Source: Caldisericum exile_A
GTDB taxonomy: Bacteria > Caldisericota > Caldisericia > Caldisericales > Caldisericaceae
NCBI RefSeq assembly: GCF_047785965.1
Contig: NZ_JBLOBF010000002.1
Span: 1-64,000, forward strand
Direction: 5' to 3'
Length of the DNA: 64,000 bases
Shown: in pieces, positions 15,711 to 25,235 of the stretch
Numbering within the stretch: position 1 is the stretch's first letter
How the letters are laid out: each line of letters starts with the position of its first letter
Notes under the pieces: model-generated
Database searches by the model: none
What the model saw: only the letters and a program-made list of their open reading frames with translations
Told to the model about the DNA's origin: nothing
Made by a program: the position numbers and the translations under genes

Positions 15711-17264
15711 TTGGAATTAGACAATATCGAATTCAAATCGCTTGAATTAAAGGACATCTACAAAGAATTTCCAGGAGTTGTAGCAAACAATAAAATCTCT
15801 TTAAAAATCAATGCAGGTGAAATTCATGCCCTTTTAGGAGAAAATGGTGCGGGAAAAACAACACTTATGAATATAATCTATGGCATCTACCAACCTGATG
15901 ATGGAGAAATATTTATAAACGGAAGGAAAGTTTTTATTGACTCTCCTCGAACTGCAATGAATTATGGAATCGGTATGGTTCACCAGCATTTCATGCTTGT
16001 AGAGAATCACTCAGTTGCTGAAAATGTAGCGCTTGGACTTAATAGAACTAAATTTCTAAATCCAACAGAAGATATTGCAAAAGAAATAGAAAGGTACAGT
16101 AGCGAAATTGGTTTACATGTAAATCCAGATGCAAAAATATGGCAGCTTTCAGCAGGAGAACAACAAAGGGTTGAAATCTTAAAAGCACTAATGCGTGGAG
16201 CAAAATTGCTTATCCTTGATGAACCTACCTCAGTACTTACACCACAAGAAGCAACTGAACTTTTTAAAACAGTTAAAAAACTCGTTGCTAATGGACATTC
16301 AGTCATTTTTATAACTCACAAACTTGAAGAGGTTTATGAATTAGGTGGAATTGTAACAGTCTTAAGGCAAGGAAAAGTTATTGGAACCACAACGACAAAG
16401 GATGCAACAAAAGAAGAGTTAGCAAAAATGATGGTTGGTAGAGAAATTATATTCAATTTGGAAAAGGAAAAGGTTGAACCAGGTGAAGTTGTAGTTAAAG
16501 TTGAAAATATTGATGTTCTAAGTGACAAAGGCATAAAGGCTGTAAAAAATTTATCTTTTGAAATAAGAAAGGGAGAAATTCTCGGTATAGCCGGTGTTTC
16601 CGGAAATGGACAAAAGGAATTAGTAGAAGCACTTACTGGACTAAGGAGAGTAGAAAAAGGGAAGGTAATTATTAATAATAAGGAGATACAAAACAGAGGT
16701 GCACGAGAAATAGGAGAAATGGGTGTTGCTCACATTCCTGAGGAAAGGATAAAGTATGGAATAGTACCAAATTTTCCAGTTTACGAAAACGCCGTGCTTA
16801 GAGACTACTATAAAGAGCCATTTTCTAACAGAGGATTTTTAAATTACAAAACAATTAAAGATTTTACAATTAAACTGGTGAAAGATTTTTCAATTGCAAC
16901 ACCGTCGATAGAGACAAAAACAAAACTTTTATCGGGAGGAAATATACAAAAATTAATCCTTGCAAGAGAGACTACAACAAAGTCTAATTTTATTGTTGCC
17001 GCACACCCAACTTATGGCCTTGATATCGCTGCAACTGAATATATAAGAAAACTATTGTTAAAGAAGAGGAAAGAAGGTTCTGCAATACTTCTTGTCTCAG
17101 AAGATTTAGAGGAAATACTTCAACTAAGTGACAGAGTTGCAGTGATGTTTATGGGAGAATTTATGGGTATAGTTGATCCAAAGAAAGTTTCAATTGAAGA
17201 AATTGGTTTAATGATGGCTGGATCCCTAAGGAAACAGGAGGAGAATAATGCACATCTCAATTGA
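15711..17264 (+). CDS. Nucleoside ABC transporter, double ATPase subunit
   Basis: 517 residues with two ABC domains in one chain. The first has Walker A GENGAGKTT, signature LSAGEQQR and Walker B LLILDEPT. The second has a degenerate Walker A GVSGNGQKE and signature LSGGNIQK, and its Walker B region reads FIVAAHPT rather than LILDEPT. This asymmetry is standard in the sugar/nucleoside class (RbsA, NupO). The start is TTG with GAGGTG 5 nt upstream. The 3' end overlaps the next permease gene by 17 bp. Confidence 0.93.
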   Translation: MELDNIEFKSLELKDIYKEFPGVVANNKISLKINAGEIHALLGENGAGKTTLMNIIYGIYQPDDGEIFINGRKVFIDSPRTAMNYGIGMVHQHFMLVENHSVAENVALGLNRTKFLNPTEDIAKEIERYSSEIGLHVNPDAKIWQLSAGEQQRVEILKALMRGAKLLILDEPTSVLTPQEATELFKTVKKLVANGHSVIFITHKLEEVYELGGIVTVLRQGKVIGTTTTKDATKEELAKMMVGREIIFNLEKEKVEPGEVVVKVENIDVLSDKGIKAVKNLSFEIRKGEILGIAGVSGNGQKELVEALTGLRRVEKGKVIINNKEIQNRGAREIGEMGVAHIPEERIKYGIVPNFPVYENAVLRDYYKEPFSNRGFLNYKTIKDFTIKLVKDFSIATPSIETKTKLLSGGNIQKLILARETTTKSNFIVAAHPTYGLDIAATEYIRKLLLKKRKEGSAILLVSEDLEEILQLSDRVAVMFMGEFMGIVDPKKVSIEEIGLMMAGSLRKQEENNAHLN

Positions 17265-18315
17265 AAAGAGGGGTTATGTCTCAAAAAAGTACTATACTTC
17301 TGTTTATCTCATCTCCATCTTTGTAGCTGTAATTTTATCAAGTTTTATTTTTTTATTGCGTGGTATTAACCCTTTTTATGCATTCTCTAAGATCTTCCAA
17401 GGATCATTTGGTTCACCTTTTGGTTTAAAAGAAACAATAGCTAAAGCAATCCCACTGCTTCTTATAACAGAAGGTTTAATTGTAGCATTTAAAGGCAAAT
17501 TTTGGAATATAGGCGCAAATGGACAGTTATTGGTTGGGGCAACTTTTGCAACATGGATTGCATTAAACTTTGGTCCTTATCATTCATCAATTTCAACAAT
17601 AACTATTATGTTTTTGGTGGGTTTTTTGGGTGGAGCACTATTTGGTCTAATTCCTGCACTGCTTAAAGTTAAGTTGGGAATCAACGAAATTATTTCCACA
17701 CTTATGCTGAATTACATTGCAGAAGATTTTGTAGAATATCTTGTATATGGCCCTTGGAAAGGTAAAACACAGTATGGTTTTCCATATACAGACAATTTTC
17801 CACAAAGTGCAACCTTAGCCCAGATTCCAGGGACAAGAATAAGCTATATTACTTTGATAATTGCTTTACTATCAGCAGTATTGATCTATTTATTTATTGA
17901 AAAAACCAAATATGGTTATGAAATAAAAGTTACTGGCGAAAATCCTCACGCTGCGCGGTATTCTGGAATCGATTTTGTTAAAATAACTATAATTATGATG
18001 CTAATTTCAGGAGGACTTGCAGGAATTGCAGGAGTAGGAGAAGTTGCAGGAATTCATAGGCATCTTACTTATCCTGCTCAGATTTCCTCTGGATATGGAT
18101 ACACTGCAATTATAGTTGCATGGCTTGCTCAACTGAATCCAATTCTTGCAATTGTCTCAGCAGTCTTTTTTGGAGGTATTTTAGTAGGCGGCGATGTAAT
18201 CCAAACTTCACTTGGCTTTCCATTTTCAACTATAAACGCATTTAACGGCTTAATCCTAATTTTTGTCATGGTGGGTAATTTCTTTACAGAATATAAAATA
18301 AAGATAAGAAGGTGA
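17248..18315 (+). CDS. Nucleoside ABC transporter permease 1
   Basis: 355 residues with about eight to ten membrane segments and the branched-chain/nucleoside permease family signature TKYGYEIKVTGENPHAARYSG near residue 230, which contacts the ATPase. The start overlaps the ATPase gene and an AGGAGGAG ribosome site lies inside that gene. It pairs with the permease at 18320 as a heterodimer, the usual NupP/NupQ arrangement. Confidence 0.92.
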   Translation: MHISIEKRGYVSKKYYTSVYLISIFVAVILSSFIFLLRGINPFYAFSKIFQGSFGSPFGLKETIAKAIPLLLITEGLIVAFKGKFWNIGANGQLLVGATFATWIALNFGPYHSSISTITIMFLVGFLGGALFGLIPALLKVKLGINEIISTLMLNYIAEDFVEYLVYGPWKGKTQYGFPYTDNFPQSATLAQIPGTRISYITLIIALLSAVLIYLFIEKTKYGYEIKVTGENPHAARYSGIDFVKITIIMMLISGGLAGIAGVGEVAGIHRHLTYPAQISSGYGYTAIIVAWLAQLNPILAIVSAVFFGGILVGGDVIQTSLGFPFSTINAFNGLILIFVMVGNFFTEYKIKIRR

Positions 18316-18319
18316 TGCT

Positions 18320-19240
18320 ATGGATTTAATTATATCAATTCTTCAAAGAACAATGGTTGCAGGAACTCCCCTTCTTTTGGGCACAATAGGCGAAATAATT
18401 ACAGAAAGATCTGGCATTTTAAACTTGGGTATAGAAGGAATGATGGCTTTGGGAGCGATTATAGGATTTAGCGTAACATATATAACTAAAAATCCAACTT
18501 TGGGCTTGATTGCGGCAATCCTATCAGGAGGAATTCTTTCGCTCTTGCATGCATTTGTTTCGATTACAATACGTGGAATACAAACACTCTCAGGACTTGC
18601 AATTGCAATGATAGGCATTGGACTTGCTGGTATGTTAGGCAAAAGCTATATTGGAGCACCACTTTCAGTAAGGTTTTCTGAAGTAGCAATTCCTGGACTT
18701 TCAAAAATACCATTCATTGGCCCAATATTATTCAATAGAGATCCCTTATTTTACATAGGTATCATTCTTGCAGTAGTATCATGGTTTATCCTTTTTAAAA
18801 CAAGATGGGGGATTATTATAAGATCAGTTGGTGAAAACCCTAAAGCATCTGATGCTTTGGGCATAAATGTCTCTCTTGTAAGATATCTTTCTACTTTTAT
18901 TGGTGGTTGCTTTGCTGGTTTTGCAGGTGCATACTTAACACTTGCGTATATGCCGTCGTGGATTGAAGGAATGACTGGAGGACGAGGATGGATTGTAATT
19001 GCGCTTACAATTTTTGCTCAGTGGGACCCTCTTCGTGCAATTCTTGGCGCATATCTATTTGGTGGTGTAGATGTTTTACAATACATTTTACAACCACTTG
19101 GTATTCCTGTTCCAATACTTAAAATGACACCATATTTTGTAACAATTATGGTGCTTATTATAACAGCAAGAGAAGTAATGAGAAAACATCTTGGTGCACC
19201 AAAATCTCTTGGTGAACCGTTCATAAAAGGAGAAAAATAA
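18320..19240 (+). CDS. Nucleoside ABC transporter permease 2
   Basis: 306 residues, hydrophobic throughout, opening with TPLLLGTIGEIITERSGILN, a segment typical of the NupQ-type permease. The cytoplasmic GENPKASDALGINV is the ATPase coupling loop. It starts 4 bp after the first permease gene and ends one base before an intrinsic terminator. Confidence 0.92.
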   Translation: MDLIISILQRTMVAGTPLLLGTIGEIITERSGILNLGIEGMMALGAIIGFSVTYITKNPTLGLIAAILSGGILSLLHAFVSITIRGIQTLSGLAIAMIGIGLAGMLGKSYIGAPLSVRFSEVAIPGLSKIPFIGPILFNRDPLFYIGIILAVVSWFILFKTRWGIIIRSVGENPKASDALGINVSLVRYLSTFIGGCFAGFAGAYLTLAYMPSWIEGMTGGRGWIVIALTIFAQWDPLRAILGAYLFGGVDVLQYILQPLGIPVPILKMTPYFVTIMVLIITAREVMRKHLGAPKSLGEPFIKGEK

Positions 19241-19266
19241 AAGAGGGGTGTTTCACCCCTCTTTTT
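19241..19266. terminator. Bidirectional terminator
   Basis: AAGAGGGGTG and CACCCCTCTT form a 10-bp stem with a TTT loop, flanked by T on one strand and A on the other. It ends the transporter operon and, from the other side, the nucleobase-catabolism operon. Confidence 0.92.
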
Positions 19267-19287
19267 AAATAAATAAGTTTAGAATAC

Positions 19288-20664
19288 CTAATATTCGCTT
19301 TTTACAAATTTTCCAAAACCTCCATTTACTGTTATACCCTTATCTTTCTCGTAAACAATTTGTCCTCTAACAATAGTTTTTTCAATCTCCCCTTTAAACG
19401 TAAATCCATCAAAAGGAGAATACTTGTTTTTGCAAAGAAGATCTTTGCTTGCATTAAATTTAAATTCACCATATGGATTTACAATAACAAAATCCGCGTC
19501 ATTCCCGATTTCAATTTTACCTTTGCTTTTGAGTCCAAATCTTTCGGCAGGTTTTTCAGACAACACTTTCCTTAAATCCTCAAGGGTAAGGCGTCCAGTT
19601 GAATAACCATATGTAAATAAAACGTTAAATCGGGTTTGAACACCCGGGATACCAGCATAATTATCCCAAATACTTTGTTTATTTTTTTCTTGTGGATAAA
19701 CACCCCCTGCATGATCTGTTGTTACAAAATCAACACTTCCTTTTTTAAGCCCATCCCAAAGATATTCTGAATCCTCTCTTTTTCGAACTGGAGGTGCAGT
19801 TTTGAGAATTGGACCAATTCTTTCAAGGTCATTCTCATTAAAAACAAGATAATGAGGGCAAGTCTCAGTTGTAATATTAATACCCTCATTTTTTGCCATT
19901 TCGATTATCATAAGGCCAAGTTTTGTAGAAAGATGAACTATATGAACCTTATTTTTAAACTCTTTCGCGAGGGCAATACTTCTTAAAATAGCAACTGCTT
20001 CAGCTTCATAGTTTCTACCTTTTGTCCATGCCAAGGGATAAATATGATTCAAATTTTGCTCTCTTTTTGAAAAGTAATCAACAAGTTCAAAATCTTCAGC
20101 ATGAATTCCCGCAACGAGTCCAAGGTCTCTTATGTAATCAAAAACAGCTGCCATTTCCTCAGTATTAACTTTCGGATAAGTCTTCATTCCAGATATCGTA
20201 TAGAGTTTTAGTCCTACAACACCCTCTTCTTTCAATTCTTTTATAGTCTTTTTGTATTCACCAGTTTGAATCTGAATAGGAGTTACTCCACCCCAAAAAG
20301 CAAAATCTACAATAGCCTTTTTTGAAACAATATCAAGTTTGTAGTGAAGATTTTCCTTTGAGATCACTTCAGGAACTGATGTACAAGGCATGTCTACAAT
20401 TGTTGTAACTCCACCTTTTGCAGCACTTTGTGTACCAGTAAAGAAATCCTCTCTATCAGTATAACCAGGATCATTAAAATGAACATGAGCATCAATAAAT
20501 CCAGGAAATACAATATAATTGCTACAATCTATTATTTCTTTATCCTTTATGCCGTAAGGAATATTGCCTTCAAAAATTTCTTTGATTTTTTTATTTTCAA
20601 CTAAAATATTAACTTTTTTCAGATTATTACCATTTGCAATAATATTTGCGTTTTTTAAAAGCAA
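19288..20664 (-). CDS. Cyclic amidohydrolase (dihydroorotase/allantoinase-like)
   Basis: About 458 residues of the amidohydrolase superfamily. Metal ligands are in DAHVHFNDPG, the carboxylated lysine in GVVGLKLYTISG, histidines in GIHAED and HIVHLST, and the final Asp in TTDHAGG. The family hydrolyses cyclic amide rings (dihydroorotate, allantoin, hydantoin). Its operon with adenine deaminase and SsnA favours purine breakdown, so allantoinase-like, but that is inference. I place the start at TTG 20664, 4 nt after AGGAGGG; the longer frame would run into the adenine deaminase gene. Confidence 0.85.
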   Translation of the reverse strand: MLLKNANIIANGNNLKKVNILVENKKIKEIFEGNIPYGIKDKEIIDCSNYIVFPGFIDAHVHFNDPGYTDREDFFTGTQSAAKGGVTTIVDMPCTSVPEVISKENLHYKLDIVSKKAIVDFAFWGGVTPIQIQTGEYKKTIKELKEEGVVGLKLYTISGMKTYPKVNTEEMAAVFDYIRDLGLVAGIHAEDFELVDYFSKREQNLNHIYPLAWTKGRNYEAEAVAILRSIALAKEFKNKVHIVHLSTKLGLMIIEMAKNEGINITTETCPHYLVFNENDLERIGPILKTAPPVRKREDSEYLWDGLKKGSVDFVTTDHAGGVYPQEKNKQSIWDNYAGIPGVQTRFNVLFTYGYSTGRLTLEDLRKVLSEKPAERFGLKSKGKIEIGNDADFVIVNPYGEFKFNASKDLLCKNKYSPFDGFTFKGEIEKTIVRGQIVYEKDKGITVNGGFGKFVKSEY

Positions 20665-20674
20665 TTTGCCCTCC

Positions 20675-22402
20675 TTACTCAACGAATAGATCAACAAAAC
20701 TGAACTTTTCAACATCGACAAGACCTGAATCAGTAATTTTAAGTTTGGGGATTACTGCAAGGTGCATAAATGCAAGCGCCATAAAAGGATCAGGATAAGA
20801 TACTCCGAGTTCCTCGTGAGCAACTTTGTGAAGCCTTTTTAAGACCTCTGCAACCTCATACACCGATCGATTGGTCATAAGTCCACCATAGGGAAGTGCC
20901 AAATAATCAATGACAACTCCGTCTTTTGCAATTGAAATACCGCCACCCATTGCCTCAAGTTGACTTACTGAAAGAAGCATGTCTTTATCATTTTCTCCTG
21001 CAACAATAATATTATGAGAATCGTGTGCAATTGAGGTAGCAAAAGCTCCCTTTTTTAAACCAAGCCCATGGATAAAACCAACCGAGACTTTACCAGTTGC
21101 TTTATGTCTTTCAAAAACTGCTATCTTAATGATGTCTCTTTCTGTATCAGAAACTAACAAACCGTTATCTACTCTCGGTTCGAATACAAGCTCGTCTGTT
21201 ACTATTGAATCATGTCGTAAGCCAATTACTCTAATTCTATTTCCTTTCAAAGGAACCTTAAGCTTTTCAAATGTTGCGACTTTAATATTTATAGTATTTT
21301 TAACAGCGTCATCGTGCTTTGGCTCCTCAACATCAAACAAAGGAACTCCATCTTTTGCAACTAAATTACCGTCCTTGAAAACCAAATCCATTTTGTTTAG
21401 ATTTTCAAATACGACTATATCTGCGGCATAACCAGGTGCAATGCCTCCTTTTCTTCTAAATCCAAAAAATAGTGATGGATTAAGCGTTGCAAGTCTTATA
21501 GAAGTAGGTAAAGGAATCCCACTTTCAAAAAGAAGTTTTATTGCAAAATTTATATGACCCTCTGATATTAGATCTTCCGGATGCTTATCATCAGTACAAA
21601 GTAAAAATCGATGTTTAGTTTTGTCATTTAAAACGGGAAGCAAATTTCTCACATCTCTTGTGACAGATCCTTCACGCATCATTATCCACATACCCTTAGA
21701 TAACTTCTCAAATGCCTCTTCTTTTGTTGTGCATTCGTGATCTGCAAGAATACCTGCTGACAAATAGGCATTAAGTTCATAGCCTGAAAGCGTTGGAGAA
21801 TGACCGTCAATTATACCATCTCTAAAAAGAAGAATTTTATCAAGTATTTCGGAGTCTTTATTTATAACACCTGGGTAGTTCATCATTTCTGCAAGTCCTA
21901 AAACTCTCTTATGGTTTTTCAACACTGCAAGATCTTCCGCATATAGAGTTGCACCAGAAGTCTCAAGGTTTGTTGCAGGAACACAGCTTGAAAGCATAAA
22001 GTAAATATCCATTGGCACATTATTTGAAGCATTAATCATAAACTGAATACCTGGAATTCCCGCAACATTTGCAATTTCATGTGGATCAACTACAGCTGTT
22101 GTTGTACCAAGCGGAACTACTGCCTTTGCAAATTCAGTAGGGATAAGCATCGTACTTTCGATGTGCATGTGCGAATCAATAAACGATGGAGAAACAAAGG
22201 CTCCGTCGACATTATACACTACGTTTCCCTCGTCATATCTTCCGACTCCTGCTATAACTCCTTCTGCAATTGCAATGTCCCCCTCTTCAATTGATTCGTT
22301 AAATACATTAATGATTTTTGCATTTTTAATTAAAACATCTGCTGCTCTTCTTCTCCTTGCAACATCTATAATATTTGAAAGTTTCCTTCTATCGAGTTCC
22401 AT
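20675..22402 (-). CDS. ade: Adenine deaminase
   Basis: About 575 residues. The metal-binding region is PSFIDSHMHIESTML and the family motif VVDPHEIANVAG follows. DGHSPTLSG lies in the barrel and the C-terminal domain has LPYGGLMTNR. It converts adenine to hypoxanthine and ammonia. The ATG at 22402 sits 2 nt after the SsnA stop with GGAGGAAG upstream; a TTG at 22420 overlaps that site and is unlikely. Together with SsnA, the cyclic amidohydrolase and the facing BMP transporter it forms a nucleobase uptake and degradation module. Confidence 0.93.
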   Translation of the reverse strand: MELDRRKLSNIIDVARRRRAADVLIKNAKIINVFNESIEEGDIAIAEGVIAGVGRYDEGNVVYNVDGAFVSPSFIDSHMHIESTMLIPTEFAKAVVPLGTTTAVVDPHEIANVAGIPGIQFMINASNNVPMDIYFMLSSCVPATNLETSGATLYAEDLAVLKNHKRVLGLAEMMNYPGVINKDSEILDKILLFRDGIIDGHSPTLSGYELNAYLSAGILADHECTTKEEAFEKLSKGMWIMMREGSVTRDVRNLLPVLNDKTKHRFLLCTDDKHPEDLISEGHINFAIKLLFESGIPLPTSIRLATLNPSLFFGFRRKGGIAPGYAADIVVFENLNKMDLVFKDGNLVAKDGVPLFDVEEPKHDDAVKNTINIKVATFEKLKVPLKGNRIRVIGLRHDSIVTDELVFEPRVDNGLLVSDTERDIIKIAVFERHKATGKVSVGFIHGLGLKKGAFATSIAHDSHNIIVAGENDKDMLLSVSQLEAMGGGISIAKDGVVIDYLALPYGGLMTNRSVYEVAEVLKRLHKVAHEELGVSYPDPFMALAFMHLAVIPKLKITDSGLVDVEKFSFVDLFVE

Positions 22403-22404
22403 AT

Positions 22405-23730
22405 CTAAAACTTCCTCCAAAATTTTTGAGCTACTTCTTGTGACTTTTTTGAGACTTCAACTTCGTCAATTTTTGTAAGCTTTTGATCTTTTACTAGTAA
22501 TTCTCCATGTACAAAAACATCTTTAACCGCATTATCTCTTATTCCGAAAATAAGATGGAAGAAGAAATTATTTTCATCAAGTGGAGTTGGCGGATTGTAA
22601 TCAAGTACAACAAGATCAGCGTAAGCTCCAACTTTTATAACGCCTAATTCCCTATTAAAGAAACGGTTTGCAATAGAGGCATTATTTTCAAAAAGCATTC
22701 TCCTTGCAAGATCGCTTCCAACTCTTGGATCTCTGTGGTGAAGTTTGGGCAAGATATATGCAACTTTCACCGACTCAATCATTGATGGGGTGTATCCATC
22801 AGTCCCAAGACCAATCAAAATACCCTTTTTGTCCATCTCAAGAATAGGGGCAACTCCAACTCCATTATTCATATTAGATTCAGGGTTATGTATTACAGTT
22901 GTTTCTGTTTGCCTAAGGATTTCTATTTCTTTTTCATTTATATTTATGCAATGAATTGCAAGAGTATCTCTTTTTAGAATCCCGAAATCATTAAGTCTTT
23001 CAACTGTTCTCTTATTTGCAACTCTTTGTGCATGCTCAACATCTTCTATTCCTTCTGCAACATGTATATGAAAACCAACATTCAGTGAGTTTCCAATACT
23101 TGCAACCTCTTCAAGCGTATCATTCTCAAGAGTAAATGAAGCATGAAGTCCAAAAAGCGCATTAAAGAAATCTTTATCTTTTTCTTTTTTTATATACCTT
23201 TCATTTTCCCTTATCGATTTTTGAGATAGTTCCTTACCCCATCGGTCAGAGGTCTCATAAGCAAGAACACCTCTTATTTGAACATCTTTCAGTGCTTTTT
23301 CTAAAATGTCAAGAGAGCCATCTATAAGCCCAAAAGAGGCATGATGGTCAATTATGGTTGTTGTCCCAGATTTTAAACCTTCAATTGCAGGCATTAAGGC
23401 ACTATAGTAAATTTCTTCTTCCGTGTCAAGGAGTTTATCGAGCTTCCACCATATCTGCTCAAGAATTTCTTTAAAAGTGTAAGGACTTGCTCCACCAAAG
23501 CCAAAACCCCTAGCAAAAGTACTATAAAGGTGCATGTGAGTATTAATAAAGCCAGGAATCACATATCTATTCTCAAGGTCATAAAGTTCAGCGTTTTTAT
23601 ATTTAGAGAGGATTTGTTGGGTTATTCCTAAATCTTTGATTGCTCCGTTTTCAATAACAATTGCACCGTTATCAATATAAGGCTGCTCTACGTTAAAAGT
23701 TATAATTTTACCGTTATATAGAACTTTCAT
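22405..23730 (-). CDS. ssnA: Putative aminohydrolase SsnA
   Basis: 441 residues of the cytosine-deaminase/atrazine hydrolase type with metal motif GFINTHMHLYSTFARG, IDHHASFGLIDGSLDIL, HIHVAEG and GLGTDGYTP. SsnA occurs in purine-catabolic clusters, often with selenium-dependent molybdenum hydroxylases. None of those partners is in this window. It is the first gene of the three-gene amidohydrolase operon and is preceded by AAGGAGGAGG. Confidence 0.85.
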   Translation of the reverse strand: MKVLYNGKIITFNVEQPYIDNGAIVIENGAIKDLGITQQILSKYKNAELYDLENRYVIPGFINTHMHLYSTFARGFGFGGASPYTFKEILEQIWWKLDKLLDTEEEIYYSALMPAIEGLKSGTTTIIDHHASFGLIDGSLDILEKALKDVQIRGVLAYETSDRWGKELSQKSIRENERYIKKEKDKDFFNALFGLHASFTLENDTLEEVASIGNSLNVGFHIHVAEGIEDVEHAQRVANKRTVERLNDFGILKRDTLAIHCININEKEIEILRQTETTVIHNPESNMNNGVGVAPILEMDKKGILIGLGTDGYTPSMIESVKVAYILPKLHHRDPRVGSDLARRMLFENNASIANRFFNRELGVIKVGAYADLVVLDYNPPTPLDENNFFFHLIFGIRDNAVKDVFVHGELLVKDQKLTKIDEVEVSKKSQEVAQKFWRKF

Positions 23731-23742
23731 AAAACCTCCTCC

Positions 23743-24021
23743 TTATAGAATTTCAATATTGTAATCCTCTAATACTACTCTTGGCTCGCTCTTAATAAAT
23801 TCAACAACTTTGGAAAGAGTACTAAAAAGATGCGATTTTTCAGTATTAACACTTACAACAGTTAAATAAACGTCTTTCCATGAATCAATGTTCTCTTCTG
23901 CAATTGATACATTAAAGTTGTTCCGCAATTTCTTAACAAGGCTTTGAGTAACTTGTCTTTTATCCTTAAGCGAAAAGGAATCAGGAACTAAAAATTTGAT
24001 ATTGCAAATGCCAACTTGCAT
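23743..24021 (-). CDS. DUF503 protein (YlxP-like)
   Basis: 92 residues opening with MQVGICNIKFLVPDSFSLKD and KRQVTQSLVKKLRNNFNVSI, the DUF503 signature. Relatives (YlxP) are often encoded near rbfA/infB and may bind RNA; the role is unclear. It overlaps the ABC ATPase stop by one base (TAATG) and is 12 bp upstream of ssnA, so it joins two otherwise unrelated genes in one transcript. Confidence 0.8.
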   Translation of the reverse strand: MQVGICNIKFLVPDSFSLKDKRQVTQSLVKKLRNNFNVSIAEENIDSWKDVYLTVVSVNTEKSHLFSTLSKVVEFIKSEPRVVLEDYNIEIL

Positions 24022-25133
24022 TAGAAATAAGCAGTTTCAGTCTCTTTATCAAATACATGAATATTTCTTAAGTCTACGTATAACTCAACAATATCGCCCA
24101 TTGCATAATTTGCATTAGCGGAAGCACGTGCAATTGCAAGAGTTCCGTTCAATTTGAAGTGGAGAAAAGTCTCAGAACCCATTAGTTCGACAAAATCAAT
24201 AGGTGCCTTTAACTGTTCTATGTAAGGTTTCATGCTTTCCAGCAACTCTTCCTTAGGGAAAATATCTTTTGGTCTAATTCCAAGAATTACTTCTTTCCCT
24301 TTGATGTTTGCGGACTCTAATAATTTTGCATGCTCTTTCAATGGCTTAATTCTAAAATCAGAGCCCTTTAAAACTAAATCATCGCCTTCTTTTTCGACAG
24401 TAACGTCGAAGAAATTCATAGGAGGTGTTCCTACAAAACCTGCAACAAATTTATTCGCTGGTTTATCAAAAACCTCTTTAGGTGTTCCTACTTGCTGAAT
24501 TTTACCCTTGTTCATAACGACGACTCTGTCTCCAAGTGTCATTGCTTCAACTTGGTCATGTGTTACATAAATTGTTGTAACCCCAAGCCTTTCGTGTAGT
24601 TTAATTAGCTCGCCTCTGGTTTGAACTCTAAGCTTTGCATCAAGGTTGGAAAGTGGCTCATCCATAAGGTAAACTTTTGGATCTCTTACAATTGCCCTTG
24701 CAAGAGCAACTCTCTGTCTTTGACCACCTGACAGTTCTCTGGGTTTTCTGTCTAAAAGATTTTCAAGACCTAACATTTGAGAAACTTCTCTTACCTTTTT
24801 ATCAATTACATCCCTTGGTACTCTTCTTAATTCAAGCCCAAAGGAGATATTTTTATATACATTCATGTGCGGATAAAGAGCATAGTTCTGAAACACCATA
24901 GCAATATCTCTGTCTTTCGGTGGTACATCATTAACCAATTTACCGCCAATATAAACTTCACCAGATGTTACCTCCTCAAGACCTGCAACAATTCTTAGAG
25001 TAGTTGTTTTTCCGCACCCTGATGGTCCAAGTAACACTAAAAATTCCCCATCTTTGACATCAATGTTTACATTGTCAACTGCAACAACATTCCCAAACTT
25101 TTTTGTAACATTAACTAATTTTACATCAGCCAT
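24021..25133 (-). CDS. ugpC: MalK/UgpC/MsmX-type ABC ATPase
   Basis: About 370 residues. Walker A is GPSGCGKTT, signature LSGGQRQR, Walker B VYLMDEPLSNLDAK, and a C-terminal TOBE/OB regulatory region follows (about 235-365). It energises carbohydrate importers of the CUT1 class. There is no permease or binding protein nearby, so it may be a shared ATPase serving several sugar transporters, as MsmX does (inference). The ATG at 25133 is preceded by AGGAGAGGTG; an upstream extension has no support. It is divergent from the sugar operon at 25236. Confidence 0.9.
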   Translation of the reverse strand: MADVKLVNVTKKFGNVVAVDNVNIDVKDGEFLVLLGPSGCGKTTTLRIVAGLEEVTSGEVYIGGKLVNDVPPKDRDIAMVFQNYALYPHMNVYKNISFGLELRRVPRDVIDKKVREVSQMLGLENLLDRKPRELSGGQRQRVALARAIVRDPKVYLMDEPLSNLDAKLRVQTRGELIKLHERLGVTTIYVTHDQVEAMTLGDRVVVMNKGKIQQVGTPKEVFDKPANKFVAGFVGTPPMNFFDVTVEKEGDDLVLKGSDFRIKPLKEHAKLLESANIKGKEVILGIRPKDIFPKEELLESMKPYIEQLKAPIDFVELMGSETFLHFKLNGTLAIARASANANYAMGDIVELYVDLRNIHVFDKETETAYF

Positions 25134-25184
25134 TGTTTCACCTCTCCTATTTTTTACATTTTGTAATAAATGCAATGTTATATA

Positions 25185-25201
25185 TACTATTATAGTATAT
25201 T
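25185..25201. promoter_or_regulatory. Palindrome between ugpC and the sugar operon
   Basis: TATACTA, a 3-nt TTA centre and TAGTATA form a perfect inverted repeat midway between two divergent carbohydrate genes. It could be an operator or just overlapping -10 elements. Confidence 0.35.
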
Positions 25202-25235
25202 TTTTTAAAAAAAACAAAATAGAACGGAGTTAGAA

